Shown one piece after another: positions 9,265-18,363 of a stretch of 44,015 nucleotides of DNA. The first letter of the stretch is position 1, and every line of letters begins with the position of its first letter. A model generated the notes under the pieces. That model made no database searches. It worked only from the letters and a program-made list of their open reading frames with translations, and had not been told where the DNA came from. Source of the DNA: Gemmatimonadota bacterium (GTDB taxonomy: Bacteria > Gemmatimonadota > Gemmatimonadetes > Longimicrobiales > Gaopeijiaceae); NCBI GenBank assembly GCA_022822445.1, contig JAJEBR010000019.1:1-44015 (forward strand), in the 5' to 3' direction. The translations under genes and the position numbers were made by a program.

Positions 9265-10139
9265 CTTGAACCGTCGGCTACAGCCAGGGAGTCGGCGGTA
9301 TCCGCGGCTGCCTGAAGTGCATCGCCCGGAACCCCGATGTGTACGGACGCGTAGGTCGCGGCGCCGGGATAGACCGCGGGTTCGACGTAGTAGCTGATAT
9401 CCCAGCCTGCGGATGTCCGAGCCACTTCCCCGACCCATCCGATGCGAATGCCCCGCGGAAACGCGCCACCCCGGCCGGAGGTCAGGACTTCGGCACCGCG
9501 CTCCAGGTTCGAAAGGTAGGCGGTGCCGCGGAGTACGAGTCTGTCCTGTTCGCGGAACTGCCCCCGCTCGGCCTCCACCAACCCGTGTGCCTGGCCTTCG
9601 GCGGTCACGATCATGGCGGAGGCGCGAAAGTCCGGGTGGGACCAGTCGTAGCCCATGGAGCCTTCCGGACCCACCTCCTGGACCTGACCCAGGAGGCCCA
9701 GTTCGGTGACCACCGCATCGAAAGGCATGACCCCGTCGGCGGCGCTGGCGCTGAGGCGGAAGACGCTGGAGGAACCGGAAGTACCCGAACGGATGACCGA
9801 CGTCGCCACAAGCCGGCTCGGTGACCTCTCGTTGAGACCCAGGAGACCCCTGAGCTGGCGGTTCTCTTCGGCCAGGGTCGTTCCGGAGGCTACGAAGGTC
9901 AGGGCAGAGTCCAGCTGGGCCCTGACCGTGAGATAGTCGCGCGCCCGGGCCCGGGTTCGCACGACGATCAGCTGAACCTCGATGAAGGGCCTCAGCACGG
10001 ACTCCCTGAGACCGTCCCCGATGGCGCGTTGTGACTCCGCCGGCAGATTGATGGTGATCAGCGACAGAAGAACCAGCCCCAGGACGACGTGGAAGTCCCT
10101 TCGTCGCCGCTTGTGGCCACGCTGCGCCTTACCCGCCAT
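9261..10139 (-). CDS. mreC: rod shape-determining protein MreC
   Basis: Bitopic membrane protein scaffolding the elongasome in the periplasm. 292 residues: basic N-terminus (GHKRRRRDF), one membrane helix (about 17-33), a coiled-coil stretch ending in LAEENRQLRGLLGL, then the two beta-domains of MreC with DGVMPFDAVVTELGLLGQV and RGDxVLTSG-type sequence LERGAEVLTSGRGGAFPRGIRIG. It follows mreB after a 67-base gap and overlaps mreD by 4 bases. Confidence 0.95.
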   Translation of the reverse strand: MAGKAQRGHKRRRRDFHVVLGLVLLSLITINLPAESQRAIGDGLRESVLRPFIEVQLIVVRTRARARDYLTVRAQLDSALTFVASGTTLAEENRQLRGLLGLNERSPSRLVATSVIRSGTSGSSSVFRLSASAADGVMPFDAVVTELGLLGQVQEVGPEGSMGYDWSHPDFRASAMIVTAEGQAHGLVEAERGQFREQDRLVLRGTAYLSNLERGAEVLTSGRGGAFPRGIRIGWVGEVARTSAGWDISYYVEPAVYPGAATYASVHIGVPGDALQAAADTADSLAVADGSR

Positions 10140-10206
10140 CTCCGCTCACCCCCTGAATGCTGCCCCGTTCGGTCCCGCCAGTCCCGCGAGCACGGTTCGG
10201 CCCGGG

Positions 10207-11250
10207 TCACGCCATCAGGACCGTCCGGTATTTGTTGAAGTCCTGCAAGATCGTGTTCGCGCCGCGCACCACACACGTCATCGGCTCCTCGTCGACACGG
10301 ATCGGAAGATTGGTCTCGAGTTCGAGCAGCCTGTCGAGACCGCGGATCAGCGACCCGCCGCCGGTCATTACGATCCCGAAGTCGAAGATGTCCGAGGCCA
10401 GCTCGGGGGGGGTGATCTCGAGGGCCGAGCGCACCGCTTCGACGATTGAGCGGATCGGCTCCTGGATGCACTCCCTGATCTCCTGCGAATGGATGAGAAC
10501 CAGCTTCGGAATGCCGGAAACCAGATCCCGCCCCTTCACCTCCATCTCGCGTTCGTCATCGGTCTCGATCGCGGAGCCGATCTGCATCTTGATCGCTTCG
10601 GCCGTGGGATCCCCGATGAGGAGGTTGTAGTTCTTGCGCAGGAAGGCCACGATGCACTGGTCGAGTTCGTCGCCACCGATCCGGGTCGAGGTGTCGGACA
10701 CGATTCCCGAAAGCGAGATTACGGCGATTTCCGTGGTCCCGCCCCCAATGTCGATCACCATGCTGCCCCTCGGCGTCTCAATCGGCAGACCGACCCCGAT
10801 CGCGGCCGCCATCGGTTCCGCGACCATGTAGACATCGTTCGCGCCGGCGGCCTGGGCCGAGGAGCGGACCGCCCTGCGCTCGAGCTCCGTGATCCCCGAC
10901 GGCACCCCCACCACCACCCTCGGCTTGATGCGGAAGATCCGCTTCGACATGACCTGCTTGAGGAAGTGACGAAGCATCAATTCGGTTATGTCGACATCGG
11001 CGATCACGCCGTCCTTGAGCGGACGGACCGCTTCGATTCCTTCCGGCGTGCGCCCCAGCATCCGCTTGGCCTCGAGTCCCACGCTCATGATGCGCCGACT
11101 GCCTCGCTCCACCGCGACGACAGAAGGCTCGTTGAGGACGACGCCTTCGCCCCGGACGCAGACGAGGGTATTGGCGGTCCCCAGGTCCACGCCGATGTCG
11201 CTGGTGGGCACCAGGCGTCTTGAACTGAACCAGTTGGATAGAGGAGACAA
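10207..11250 (-). CDS. mreB: rod shape-determining actin homologue MreB
   Basis: Cytoplasmic, membrane-associated actin-like ATPase that positions the elongasome. 347 residues; visible actin-fold motifs are phosphate-1 DLGTANTLV, EPSVVAV, the connect-1 region PLKDGVIADVD, phosphate-2 VIDIGGGTTEIAVIS, the adenosine-binding MTGGGSLIRGLD, and the PVxVGVPSG-like segment VVVGVPSGITELERRA. The N-terminus SPLSNWFSSRR is amphipathic and could act as membrane anchor. It is the first gene of the long minus-strand unit; the 204 bases upstream (11251-11454) hold no gene. Confidence 0.97.
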   Translation of the reverse strand: MSPLSNWFSSRRLVPTSDIGVDLGTANTLVCVRGEGVVLNEPSVVAVERGSRRIMSVGLEAKRMLGRTPEGIEAVRPLKDGVIADVDITELMLRHFLKQVMSKRIFRIKPRVVVGVPSGITELERRAVRSSAQAAGANDVYMVAEPMAAAIGVGLPIETPRGSMVIDIGGGTTEIAVISLSGIVSDTSTRIGGDELDQCIVAFLRKNYNLLIGDPTAEAIKMQIGSAIETDDEREMEVKGRDLVSGIPKLVLIHSQEIRECIQEPIRSIVEAVRSALEITPPELASDIFDFGIVMTGGGSLIRGLDRLLELETNLPIRVDEEPMTCVVRGANTILQDFNKYRTVLMA

Positions 11251-11310
11251 GTCTACGCGCCGCGTCGCCGGAACTCGTTGGGTCGGAAGGTGGAATCAGG
11301 GGTGGGTCAC

Positions 11311-11339
11311 AAGGTAACCTACCGTGAAAGGCCGCTCAA
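11311..11339 (-). promoter_or_regulatory. possible promoter of mreB unit
   Basis: In the gene-free stretch 11251-11454, the minus strand has TTGAGC (11339-11334), a 17-base spacer and TACCTT (11316-11311). This is a weak match to a housekeeping promoter, about 60 bases upstream of the mreB start. No clear hairpin terminator for ald-dut was recognised in the same gap. The call rests only on consensus and position. Confidence 0.3.
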
Positions 11340-11454
11340 TTCACGTCACCGCTCGCCCATCGCCGGTTCTCCGGGAGGACTCGGCAACCCGCGGGCGAAT
11401 CCGGGTGAGCGAATGGGGTTGTGAGAGCAGCGGGGCGACGGAGCATTCCCGAAC

Positions 11455-13029
11455 TCACTCGACGCCGGTACTGCCGAAGCCCCCGGAACCTCTATCCGTC
11501 CGGGACACCCTGGAGGCGTCTTCCACGCGGGGAGCCACATAGCGGCTGAAAACCAGCTGCGCAACCCGGTCGCCACGGTGGATCCCGACCGTCTCCGGCC
11601 CCAGATTCTGAACCAGGATCCGAAGTTCGCCCCGGTAGTCCGGGTCGATCGTGCCGGGACTGTTCGGCAGCGTGATCCCGTGCCGGAACGCCAGCCCGGA
11701 CCGAGGCCGGACCTGGCACTCCACCCCCTCGGGAAGCTCCATGATCAACCCCGTGGCAATCGCGTGGATTCCCCCCGGCGGAAGTTCGAGGTCCTCGCAG
11801 CTGCGGATGTCGTGCCCGGAGGCCCCTGGAGTGGCCCGCTCCGGCAGCGGCAGGTCGGCGTTCGAGGGGAGACGCTGGAACCGCACCGTCTCCGGTGCGT
11901 CCACTCCCGCGCGGGCGAAGAGCCGGGGATCCACCGGCACGCATTCGATACCGAACGCTTCGGCCACGCCCGGGTGGGTCACGCTGCCGCATGCGACGTT
12001 GATCCCCCGCGCCAGATCGGGGTCCGCCGCGCAGGCACGCTGCCAACCGAGCCCCGCGAGTTGCAGGCCGTATGGCAGGGTGGCGTTGGTAAGGGCGAGG
12101 GTGGACGTCCGGGGCACCGCACCGGGGATGTTCGTCACCCCGTAGTGCACGATGCCTTCGACCTCGTATACCGGGTCGCTGTGCGTCGTGGGCCGGATGG
12201 TCTCCACGCAGCCGCCCTGGTCGACAGCCACGTCCACGATGACCGACCCGGGTCGCATGGTGGCCAGGTCCTCGCGCGCCACCAGCTTCGGGGCCCTCCC
12301 GCCGGGCACCAGGACCGCCCCTATCACCAGGTCGGCGTCTCGGAGCTGCTTGCGCACCGCATACCGGGTGGAGTAGAGCGGGTTCACGTTGGCGGGCATC
12401 GCCTCCGCCAGCTCCCGGAGACGGGGAAGCGAGATGTCCATCACGGCGACCCGCGCGCCGAGTCCCGCGGCCATCCGCGCCGCGTGGGTTCCGACCACAC
12501 CGCCGCCCAGGACGAGCACCTTCGCCGGAAGCACCCCGGGGACTCCCCCCAGGAGAATGCCGGACCCGCCGGACGGCCGCTCCAGGTACTTCGCCCCCTG
12601 CTGAACTGCCATCCGCCCGGCAACCTCGCTCATGGGTGTGAGGAGCGGAAGTTCCCCGTCCTCGGGCCCCACGGTCTCGTAGGCAATGGCCACCGCGCCG
12701 CTTTCCATCACGGCCCGTGTGAGGGGCTCGGAGGCGGCGAAGTGGAAGTAAGTGAAGACGAGCTGCCCGTCGCGGATCAGCGGCCACTCGGCGGCCACCG
12801 GTTCCTTGACCTTCATGATCATCTCGGCCTCGGCCCACACCTCCCCGGCCGTCTGCACGATCCGGGCTCCTGCGTTCTGGTAGAAGTCGTCGGTGAAGCC
12901 GCTGTCCCGGCCCGCGTCCGCCTGAACGACCACGCTGTGCCCGGCCTGCGTGAACGCCTCCGCGCCCGCGGGGGTCAGTGCGACCCGGTACTCGTCGTCC
13001 TTCACCTCCGCGGGAATCCCTACAAGCAT
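11455..13029 (-). CDS. alanine dehydrogenase fused to dUTPase
   Basis: One 524-residue ORF joins two enzymes. Residues 1 to about 378 are alanine dehydrogenase (L-alanine + NAD = pyruvate + NH3): start MLVGIPAEVKDDEYRVAL, the catalytic Lys in MIMKVKEP and His in FTYFHFA, NAD-binding VLVLGGGVVGTHAARM, and GVTNIPGAVPRTST. After a short linker, residues about 390-524 are a complete trimeric dUTPase (dUTP to dUMP + PPi): motif 1 GASGHDIRS, motif 2 RPRSGLA, motif 3 GTIDPDYRGEL, motif 4 RGDRVAQLVF, motif 5 RGSGGFGSTG. The first Ala/Tyr positions of motif 1 are altered (SGHD for AGYD). The ATG at 13029 overlaps the M16 protease stop; the usual alternative would be two separate ald and dut genes, but there is no internal stop. 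Confidence 0.93.
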   Translation of the reverse strand: MLVGIPAEVKDDEYRVALTPAGAEAFTQAGHSVVVQADAGRDSGFTDDFYQNAGARIVQTAGEVWAEAEMIMKVKEPVAAEWPLIRDGQLVFTYFHFAASEPLTRAVMESGAVAIAYETVGPEDGELPLLTPMSEVAGRMAVQQGAKYLERPSGGSGILLGGVPGVLPAKVLVLGGGVVGTHAARMAAGLGARVAVMDISLPRLRELAEAMPANVNPLYSTRYAVRKQLRDADLVIGAVLVPGGRAPKLVAREDLATMRPGSVIVDVAVDQGGCVETIRPTTHSDPVYEVEGIVHYGVTNIPGAVPRTSTLALTNATLPYGLQLAGLGWQRACAADPDLARGINVACGSVTHPGVAEAFGIECVPVDPRLFARAGVDAPETVRFQRLPSNADLPLPERATPGASGHDIRSCEDLELPPGGIHAIATGLIMELPEGVECQVRPRSGLAFRHGITLPNSPGTIDPDYRGELRILVQNLGPETVGIHRGDRVAQLVFSRYVAPRVEDASRVSRTDRGSGGFGSTGVE

Positions 13030-14381
13030 GTCTCGCCGCCTTTCTGGTTGCCTTCCTCCTGAACCGGGTCTCCACCCTCCGGACCAAGGCATAGCACGTA
13101 TTGGTGATTCGGATCCATCACTTCCCGGGCCACGCACCGGATGTCGCTCCCGGAGACACGGTCGATCCTGCAGACCAGCTCGTCCACGGGGATGAAATCC
13201 TCGCGCACGAGTGCAAGGCCCGCCAAGCGGTGCAGCCTCGCCGCGGGGGACTCGAGCGACAGCATGATTTCGCCCTTGATCTGTTCCTTCGTCCTGTGGA
13301 GTTCCCCGCGTCCGAGGCCGTCGCGGGCGAGCGCGCCATAGACCTCCTGCACCGCCTCGAGCGCTGCGGATCCACGTCCGGGACGGGTGCCGAGATAGGA
13401 CCCGCAGACGCCGGCACGCCGATACAGGGACTGATAGGAATAGACCGCGTAGGCGAGGCCCAGCTCCTCCCGAATCCGCTGAAAGAGCCTGGAACTCATC
13501 CCCCCGCCCAGAGCAGCCGACAGCAGCAGCAGCGGATACCGGTCCGGGTGTGACTGCCCCCGTGTGGGGTGACCGAGCACGATGTGGAGCTGGGCCGAGC
13601 CGTGCGAAACCGTGGCCGTTCCCCTGGCCGGAGTCGGAGGCGGGTCGACGGCCGCGACCTCTTCGCCGGGGTCCAGGTCCCCGAACCACCGCTCGGCCAG
13701 CTCGGCGAAGCGACCGTGCTCGACGGCACCCGCGGCCGCCACCACGAGGTTCGCCCCCGTGTAGGTGCGGCCGTGGAGCTCGAAGAGGTCGGTGTGCGAC
13801 ACTGCCGCCACCGTCTCACGGCTCCCCAGGATCGGCCGCCCGTACGGGTGCCCTCCCCACAGCCGGTCCCCATGCATCTCGAAGACGAGATCGTCGGGCG
13901 CATCCTCCACCGCCGCGATCTCTTCGCGTATCACCTCCTTCTCGTGGGCTACATCCTCCTCGCGAATGAGCGGGTGCCGGACAAGATCCGCGAGCACGTC
14001 CAGCGCGTCCGGCAGGTGGTCGCCGAGAACCCTGGCCTCGAATCCGGTGTGCTCGCGGGCGGTGTAGGCGTTGAGCGATCCCCCCAGGCTCTCGAGCGCC
14101 AGCGCGATCTCCTGGCGTGAGCGGCGCTCAGTGCCCCGGAAAACGACGTGTTCGAGCAGGTGGCTCGCCCCCGCCAGCCCGGCGGGATCGTGCGCCGCAC
14201 CCTGACGCACCCAGATCCCCGTGGCAACCGACCGGACCCCGGCCATCGCTTCGGTTACGACCTCGACGCCGTTGTCCAGCCGGGTGCACCGGTACGCCGC
14301 CCCCGCGGCTCCGTCCCAGGTCGGCGCCGTCCCGGCCACCAGCGAGCCGGAATTCGCCCGTCCTCGGGGTCCGCGGGTCAA
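13020..14381 (-). CDS. M16-family zinc peptidase (processing-peptidase-like)
   Basis: 453 residues in two homologous halves. The first half has the inverted zinc motif HLLEH (in GASHLLEHVVFRGTERRS) and the downstream Glu in KEVIREEIAAVEDAP, so the active site looks intact. The second half has the GGGMSSRLFQRIREELGLAYAVYSY segment typical of bacterial MlpA/YmxG-type peptidases. No signal peptide is evident, so it is probably cytoplasmic. The ATG overlaps the pnp stop by 4 bases; a gene of this type directly after pnp is seen in many Gram-positives and other phyla, which fits a housekeeping role. The substrate is unknown. Confidence 0.9.
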   Translation of the reverse strand: MTRGPRGRANSGSLVAGTAPTWDGAAGAAYRCTRLDNGVEVVTEAMAGVRSVATGIWVRQGAAHDPAGLAGASHLLEHVVFRGTERRSRQEIALALESLGGSLNAYTAREHTGFEARVLGDHLPDALDVLADLVRHPLIREEDVAHEKEVIREEIAAVEDAPDDLVFEMHGDRLWGGHPYGRPILGSRETVAAVSHTDLFELHGRTYTGANLVVAAAGAVEHGRFAELAERWFGDLDPGEEVAAVDPPPTPARGTATVSHGSAQLHIVLGHPTRGQSHPDRYPLLLLSAALGGGMSSRLFQRIREELGLAYAVYSYQSLYRRAGVCGSYLGTRPGRGSAALEAVQEVYGALARDGLGRGELHRTKEQIKGEIMLSLESPAARLHRLAGLALVREDFIPVDELVCRIDRVSGSDIRCVAREVMDPNHQYVLCLGPEGGDPVQEEGNQKGGETCL

Positions 14382-16516
14382 GACTGTGCCGGGACGGCCT
14401 GTCTCCGCCCCTGCCGGGACTCTTCCTCTTCGGCCGCGGCAGCCCGCATGGACAGCCGCATGCGGCCCTTTTCGTCGATCGACAGCAGCTTGACACGCAC
14501 CAGATCGCCGCGGTTCACCACGTCCTCCGTCTTCCCCACCCTGTGGTCGGCGAGTTCGGAGATGTGGCAGAGCCCCTCGACGCCCGGCATGATCTCCACG
14601 AAGGCGCCGAAGGTCGTGGTGTTCTTGACCGGACCCTCGTAGATGATCCCGACCTCCGGCTCCTGCACGATGGCCTCGATCATCTCGCGTGCCCTGTCGC
14701 CGGCCTCGCCCGAGACGGCGGCGATCTTCACGACCCCGTCGTCATCGACCTCGATCGTGGCGCCCGACTCATCCTGAATTGCGCGGATGGTCTTGCCCTT
14801 CGGTCCGATGATCTCGCCGATCTTCTCGGGGTTGATCCTGATGGAGACGATGCGCGGGGCGTACTCCGACAGATCGTCCCGCGGCGCCGAGAGCGCGGCG
14901 TCCATGCAGTCCAGAATGTGCATGCGGCCCTTGTGGGCGCGCTGGAGCGCCTCGTCGAGCAGCTCCACGGTCAGTCCGTCGATCTTGATGTCCATCTGGA
15001 TCGAGGTCACGCCCCTGCGCGTGCCGGCCACCTTGAAGTCCATGTCCCCGAGGAAGTCCTCCAGGCCCAGGATGTCGGTGAGGATCGCGGCCCGTTCGCC
15101 GTCGGTCACCAGTCCCATCGCCACGCCGGCGCACGCCGCCTTGATCGGCACGCCGGCGTCCATCAGCGACAGTGACGCCGAGCACACCGACGCCATCGAC
15201 GAGGAGCCGTTCGACTCGAGGATGTCGGACACGATGCGGATCGTGTAGGGGAAGTCGTCGTACTCGGGGAGCAGCGGCTGGATGGCCCGCTCGGCGAGCG
15301 CCCCGTGCCCCTTTTCGCGGCGGGAGGTGGACCGGATCGGCCGTGCCTCCCCCACCGAGAAGGGCGGGAAGTTGTAGTGCAGCATGAAGGACTTGGTGAT
15401 CTGCTCGGTGGAGTCGATCGAGTCGATCCGCTGCTCGTCCCGGGAGGTGCCCAGCGTCACCACTCCCAGCGACTGGGTCTGACCGCGGGTGAAGAGCGCG
15501 GAGCCGTGGGTTCTGGGCAGCACGCCCGTCTCGCAGTCGATGTCCCGGACTGCGTCCATGTCACGACCGTCGGCGCGCACGCCGTCGTCCAGGATGCGCC
15601 CCCGCATGCACTTCTTCTCGATCGAGCGGATCACGTCCGAGATGTGGCTCTCGGTGGCGGCCCCGTCGGGATCCTCACTCTGCAGCGTGTCGCCGATGTC
15701 GGCGCCGATCGCGGCCATCGCCGCCGACCGTTCCTGCTTGTCCGCGATCCGGAGCGCCTCGGCGACCCGGTCCCCGGCGAGCTCCTCCACCCGTCTCCTC
15801 ACCTCGGCCGGAGCCTCCCGCGGCTCCCATGCCATCTCGGGCTGGCGGCGCGGCGCGATCAGCACCTCCTGGATGTCGATGAGCTCCCGGATCGCCTTGT
15901 GGGCGACCACCAGACCCTCCAGGATCTCGCTCTCGGGCACCTGCATCGCGCCGCCCTCGACCATGACGATGGCCTTGGCCGTGCCTCCGACGACGATGTC
16001 GACGTCGGCGTATTCGAGCTGGGTGAAGGTCGGGTTGACCACCCAGTTCCCCTGAATGCGGCCGATCCGCACCGACGCGACCGGGGTCCGGAACGGGATC
16101 ACGGAGGTGTTCAGCGCCACCGAGGCCCCGATCAGGGTCAGGACGTCCGCGTCGTTCTCCTGGTCGGCGCTCAGAACCTGCGCGTGGACCTGGGTCTCGT
16201 TGTAGAAGCCGTCGGGGAACAGCGGACGGAGGGTCCGGTCGGCGAGCCTCGCCGAGAGGACCTCCTTCTCCTGGGGCGCGCCCTCCCGCTTGAAGAAGCC
16301 GCCGGGGATCTTGCCGGCCGCGTAGGATTTCTCCCGGTACTCGACTGTGAGCGGGAAGAAGGGGAGGTGGGTCTGTTTGTCCTGGACCGTGGCGGTCACG
16401 AGGACTACGGTGTCACCGTATTGTACGAGGCAGGCTCCATGCGCGAGACGCGCCATCCGGCCCGTTTCCAGGACCAGACGCCTGCCGGCGAATTCACGTT
16501 CGATTCTCTCTGTCAT
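14378..16516 (-). CDS. pnp: polyribonucleotide nucleotidyltransferase (PNPase)
   Basis: Phosphorolytic 3'-5' exoribonuclease; also adds heteropolymeric tails; cytoplasmic RNA degradation. 712 residues. Two RNase PH domains are visible (N-terminal RMARLAHGACLVQYGDTVVLVTATV; second core with RTHGSALFTRGQTQSLGVVTLGT and VCSASLSLMDAGVPI), then a KH domain with the GPKG loop (IGEIIGPKGKTIRAI), an S1 domain (GPVKNTTTFGAFVEIMPGVEGL), and a short basic/Gln tail. It is 96 bases downstream of rpsO, the standard rpsO-pnp order. Confidence 0.97.
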   Translation of the reverse strand: MTERIEREFAGRRLVLETGRMARLAHGACLVQYGDTVVLVTATVQDKQTHLPFFPLTVEYREKSYAAGKIPGGFFKREGAPQEKEVLSARLADRTLRPLFPDGFYNETQVHAQVLSADQENDADVLTLIGASVALNTSVIPFRTPVASVRIGRIQGNWVVNPTFTQLEYADVDIVVGGTAKAIVMVEGGAMQVPESEILEGLVVAHKAIRELIDIQEVLIAPRRQPEMAWEPREAPAEVRRRVEELAGDRVAEALRIADKQERSAAMAAIGADIGDTLQSEDPDGAATESHISDVIRSIEKKCMRGRILDDGVRADGRDMDAVRDIDCETGVLPRTHGSALFTRGQTQSLGVVTLGTSRDEQRIDSIDSTEQITKSFMLHYNFPPFSVGEARPIRSTSRREKGHGALAERAIQPLLPEYDDFPYTIRIVSDILESNGSSSMASVCSASLSLMDAGVPIKAACAGVAMGLVTDGERAAILTDILGLEDFLGDMDFKVAGTRRGVTSIQMDIKIDGLTVELLDEALQRAHKGRMHILDCMDAALSAPRDDLSEYAPRIVSIRINPEKIGEIIGPKGKTIRAIQDESGATIEVDDDGVVKIAAVSGEAGDRAREMIEAIVQEPEVGIIYEGPVKNTTTFGAFVEIMPGVEGLCHISELADHRVGKTEDVVNRGDLVRVKLLSIDEKGRMRLSMRAAAAEEEESRQGRRQAVPAQS

Positions 16517-16612
16517 CTTCTCTTCCGATTACTGCCGCTTGAATCCCGCGGCGGGGTGGTCTGCGGCACTACGGAAGAGTCACGGCCAGGAGGCCGTCTT
16601 CGCTCTCGTCCG

Positions 16613-16873
16613 TCAATGGCGCAGTCCGAGGTCCTTGATCAATTCCCTGTACCCGTCGATGTCTTTTCGTTTCAGGTACTCGAGGAGTCGTCGCCTGCGG
16701 CCGACCATCTTGAGCAGGCCGCGGCGACCGTGATGGTCGTGCTTGTGGGCATCGAAGTGACCCCGGAGGTGGTTGATCCTCGCGGTAAGGAGGGCGATCT
16801 GGACCTGGGTGCTCCCACTGCCGTTCTCGTGGGGCTGATACTTCCTGACGATCTCTTGTCTGTCGATACCCAT
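16613..16873 (-). CDS. rpsO: 30S ribosomal protein S15 (uS15)
   Basis: Primary 16S rRNA-binding protein of the 30S platform. The ATG at 16873 ([13 protein letters not shown]) gives 86 residues, close to the usual 88-89; an ATG 10 codons upstream is less likely. Conserved segments are [18 protein letters not shown], the invariant [25 protein letters not shown], and a C-terminal [12 protein letters not shown]. pnp follows. Translational autoregulation through the leader is common for this gene, but no specific pseudoknot was worked out here. Confidence 0.96.
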   Translation of the reverse strand: MGIDRQEIVRKYQPHENGSGSTQVQIALLTARINHLRGHFDAHKHDHHGRRGLLKMVGRRRRLLEYLKRKDIDGYRELIKDLGLRH

Positions 16874-17027
16874 CACTGTTCCCGTATTTTCGTGTTTCCG
16901 CACTGGACTGGAGCCGCGCGGGAAGGCGCTGCTTCAAACGGAATGTCGCCGGTGCCTCCGGGCAGCGGATCGCCCCCGAAAAGTTCGCCGCCCGAGGGGA
17001 TCTGGCCACCAGACGACACAGCCCTTA

Positions 17028-17055
17028 ACAATAGCGGCGTTTGCGGTGAACACAA
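17028..17055 (-). promoter_or_regulatory. possible promoter of rpsO-pnp
   Basis: On the minus strand, TTGTGT (17055-17050), a 16-base spacer and TATTGT (17033-17028) resemble a housekeeping promoter, predicting a leader of about 150 bases before rpsO. The stretch 16874-17118 shows no gene. Assignment is by consensus only. Confidence 0.35.
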
Positions 17056-17118
17056 GTTCCGGTCTTTTCCAACGGCAGATGAGCCCGAACGCCGGGGCCC
17101 GCCCTCCATCCATCGTCG

Positions 17119-17136
17119 TGTAAAGTTTGCATTACA
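17119..17136 (+). repeat. left half of dispersed 39-base element (copy A)
   Basis: TGTAAAGTTTGCATTACA, the first 18-base half of the dispersed element. It ends 3 bases before the IS3-family element; the matching right half lies directly after the IS. Joining the two halves across one 3-base spacer rebuilds the full 18+3+18 layout seen at four other loci. Confidence 0.85.
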
Positions 17137-17139
17137 TTC

Positions 17140-17164
17140 TGGAGTTGCCCCGCTTTGGCGGACA
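17140..17164 (+). repeat. IS left inverted repeat
   Basis: 25 bases beginning TGGAGTTGCCCCG and ending CGGACA. It matches the reverse complement of the right end at 20 or 21 of 25 positions. Confidence 0.85.
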
Positions 17165-17197
17165 CCTTTTCGTTGGGACCAACCAAGGAGGTGAGCC

Positions 17198-17512
17198 ATG
17201 GCGGGAAAGAGAGGGCGGTACCGGCCCGATTTCAAGGAGCGGCTGGTCGAGCTTGTGAGATCGGGGCGTAGTGTGAGATCGGTGGCCCGCGAGTTCGGGG
17301 CTTCGGAGCAGGCGATCCGGAACTGGGTCAAGCAGGCGGACCTGGACGAAGGGCGCCGGAGCGACGGGCTGACGAGCGAGGCGCGCAAGGAGTTGCGGCG
17401 CCTGAAGCGGGAGAACGAGGAACTGCGCGAAGAGCGGGACATCCTAAAAAAAGCAGCGGCCTGGTTCGCCAAGGAGGGCGAGTCGCACCCCAGCAGGGGT
17501 ACAGGTTCATGA
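17198..17512 (+). CDS. IS3-family transposase OrfA
   Basis: 104 residues. The N-terminal helix-turn-helix (RYRPDFKERLVELVRSG, then SVAREFGASEQAIRNWVKQ) recognises the IS ends. The C-terminal leucine-zipper-like coil RRLKRENEELREERDILKKAAAWFAKE is typical of IS3-family OrfA. A good ribosome-binding site (AAGGAGGTGAG) stands 4-5 bases before the ATG. The 3' end overlaps orfB by 4 bases. Confidence 0.93.
   Translation: MAGKRGRYRPDFKERLVELVRSGRSVRSVAREFGASEQAIRNWVKQADLDEGRRSDGLTSEARKELRRLKRENEELREERDILKKAAAWFAKEGESHPSRGTGS
17446..17453 (+). other. probable programmed -1 frameshift site
   Basis: Seven A then G (AAAAAAAG) inside orfA. The -1 frame is open from here through to the orfB ATG at 17509 (it reads KSSGLVRQGGRVAPQQGYRF before MKEH), so slippage would give the OrfAB fusion transposase, as in other IS3-family elements. 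Confidence 0.75.
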
Positions 17513-18363
17513 AGGAGCACCGGGCCGAGTTCTCGCTTACAGCCATGTGCCGAGTGCTGCGTCTCTCCCGCAGCGGGTACTACGACTGGCTGAAGCGTCC
17601 GCCGTCGGCGCGGGCGCGGCGCGACCTCGAGCTTCTGGCCCTGATCGTGCAGATCTGGACCCGGAGCGGGAAGACCTACGGCTGTCCGCGGATTCACGCG
17701 GCGCTGCTCGCGGCGGGCGAGCGGGTCAGCCGCAAGCGGGTGGCGCGCCTGATGAAGACGTTGGGCATTCAGGGCGTGACGCGCCGGCGCTCGACGACGA
17801 CGACGCGCCGGAAGATCGCCGCCCAGGGCCGGTTCGCGCCCGACCTGGTGAGGCGGAACTTCTCGGCCGCTGGCCCCAACCAGCTGTGGGTCGCCGACAT
17901 CACGCAGGTGCGCACCAGGTACGGCTGGCTGTACCTCGCGGTCGTGCTCGACGCCTGGAGCCGCCGCATCGTGGGCTGGGCGATGAGCTCGGACCCGCGC
18001 ACCGAGCTGGTGCAGGATGCGCTGGCGGATGCGATCTCGAACCGGATGATCAAGGGGCCGGTGATCCATCATTCCGACCGGGGCGTGCAGTACACGTCGC
18101 TGGCCTTCGGCAAGCACTGCCGCGAGGCGGGCATCGTGCAGTCGATGGGCTCGACCGGAAGCGCCTATGACAACGCGATGTGCGAGAGCTTCTTCGCGAC
18201 GCTCAGGTGCGAACTCATCGACCGGAGGCGCTTCGTCCTCGACGGCGGAGCGTCGCACGAAATCGCCGACTTCATCGACGACTTCTACAACACGCGCCGC
18301 CTTCACTCGGCGATCGGCTACACCTCGCCGGCGGACTTCGAGAAACTCAACCATGCGGTCTGA
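17509..18363 (+). CDS. IS3-family transposase OrfB (DDE integrase domain)
   Basis: 284 residues. An HTH-like N-terminal part (FSLTAMCRVLRLSRSGYYDWLKR) and the HTH_21-type stretch YGCPRIHAALLAAGERVSRKRVARLMK precede the rve-type catalytic core. The DDE triad is visible: Asp in LWVADITQV, Asp in HHSDRGVQYTS, Glu in DNAMCESFFATLRCE. The C-terminus YNTRRLHSAIGYTSPADFE is standard. No internal stop, so it is probably functional, most likely as the OrfAB fusion. Confidence 0.95.
   Translation: MKEHRAEFSLTAMCRVLRLSRSGYYDWLKRPPSARARRDLELLALIVQIWTRSGKTYGCPRIHAALLAAGERVSRKRVARLMKTLGIQGVTRRRSTTTTRRKIAAQGRFAPDLVRRNFSAAGPNQLWVADITQVRTRYGWLYLAVVLDAWSRRIVGWAMSSDPRTELVQDALADAISNRMIKGPVIHHSDRGVQYTSLAFGKHCREAGIVQSMGSTGSAYDNAMCESFFATLRCELIDRRRFVLDGGASHEIADFIDDFYNTRRLHSAIGYTSPADFEKLNHAV

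Noticed and set aside
15305-17194. Plus-strand ORF of 629 codons opposite pnp and rpsO
   Set aside because: Shadow of pnp and rpsO, which have clear domains on the minus strand.
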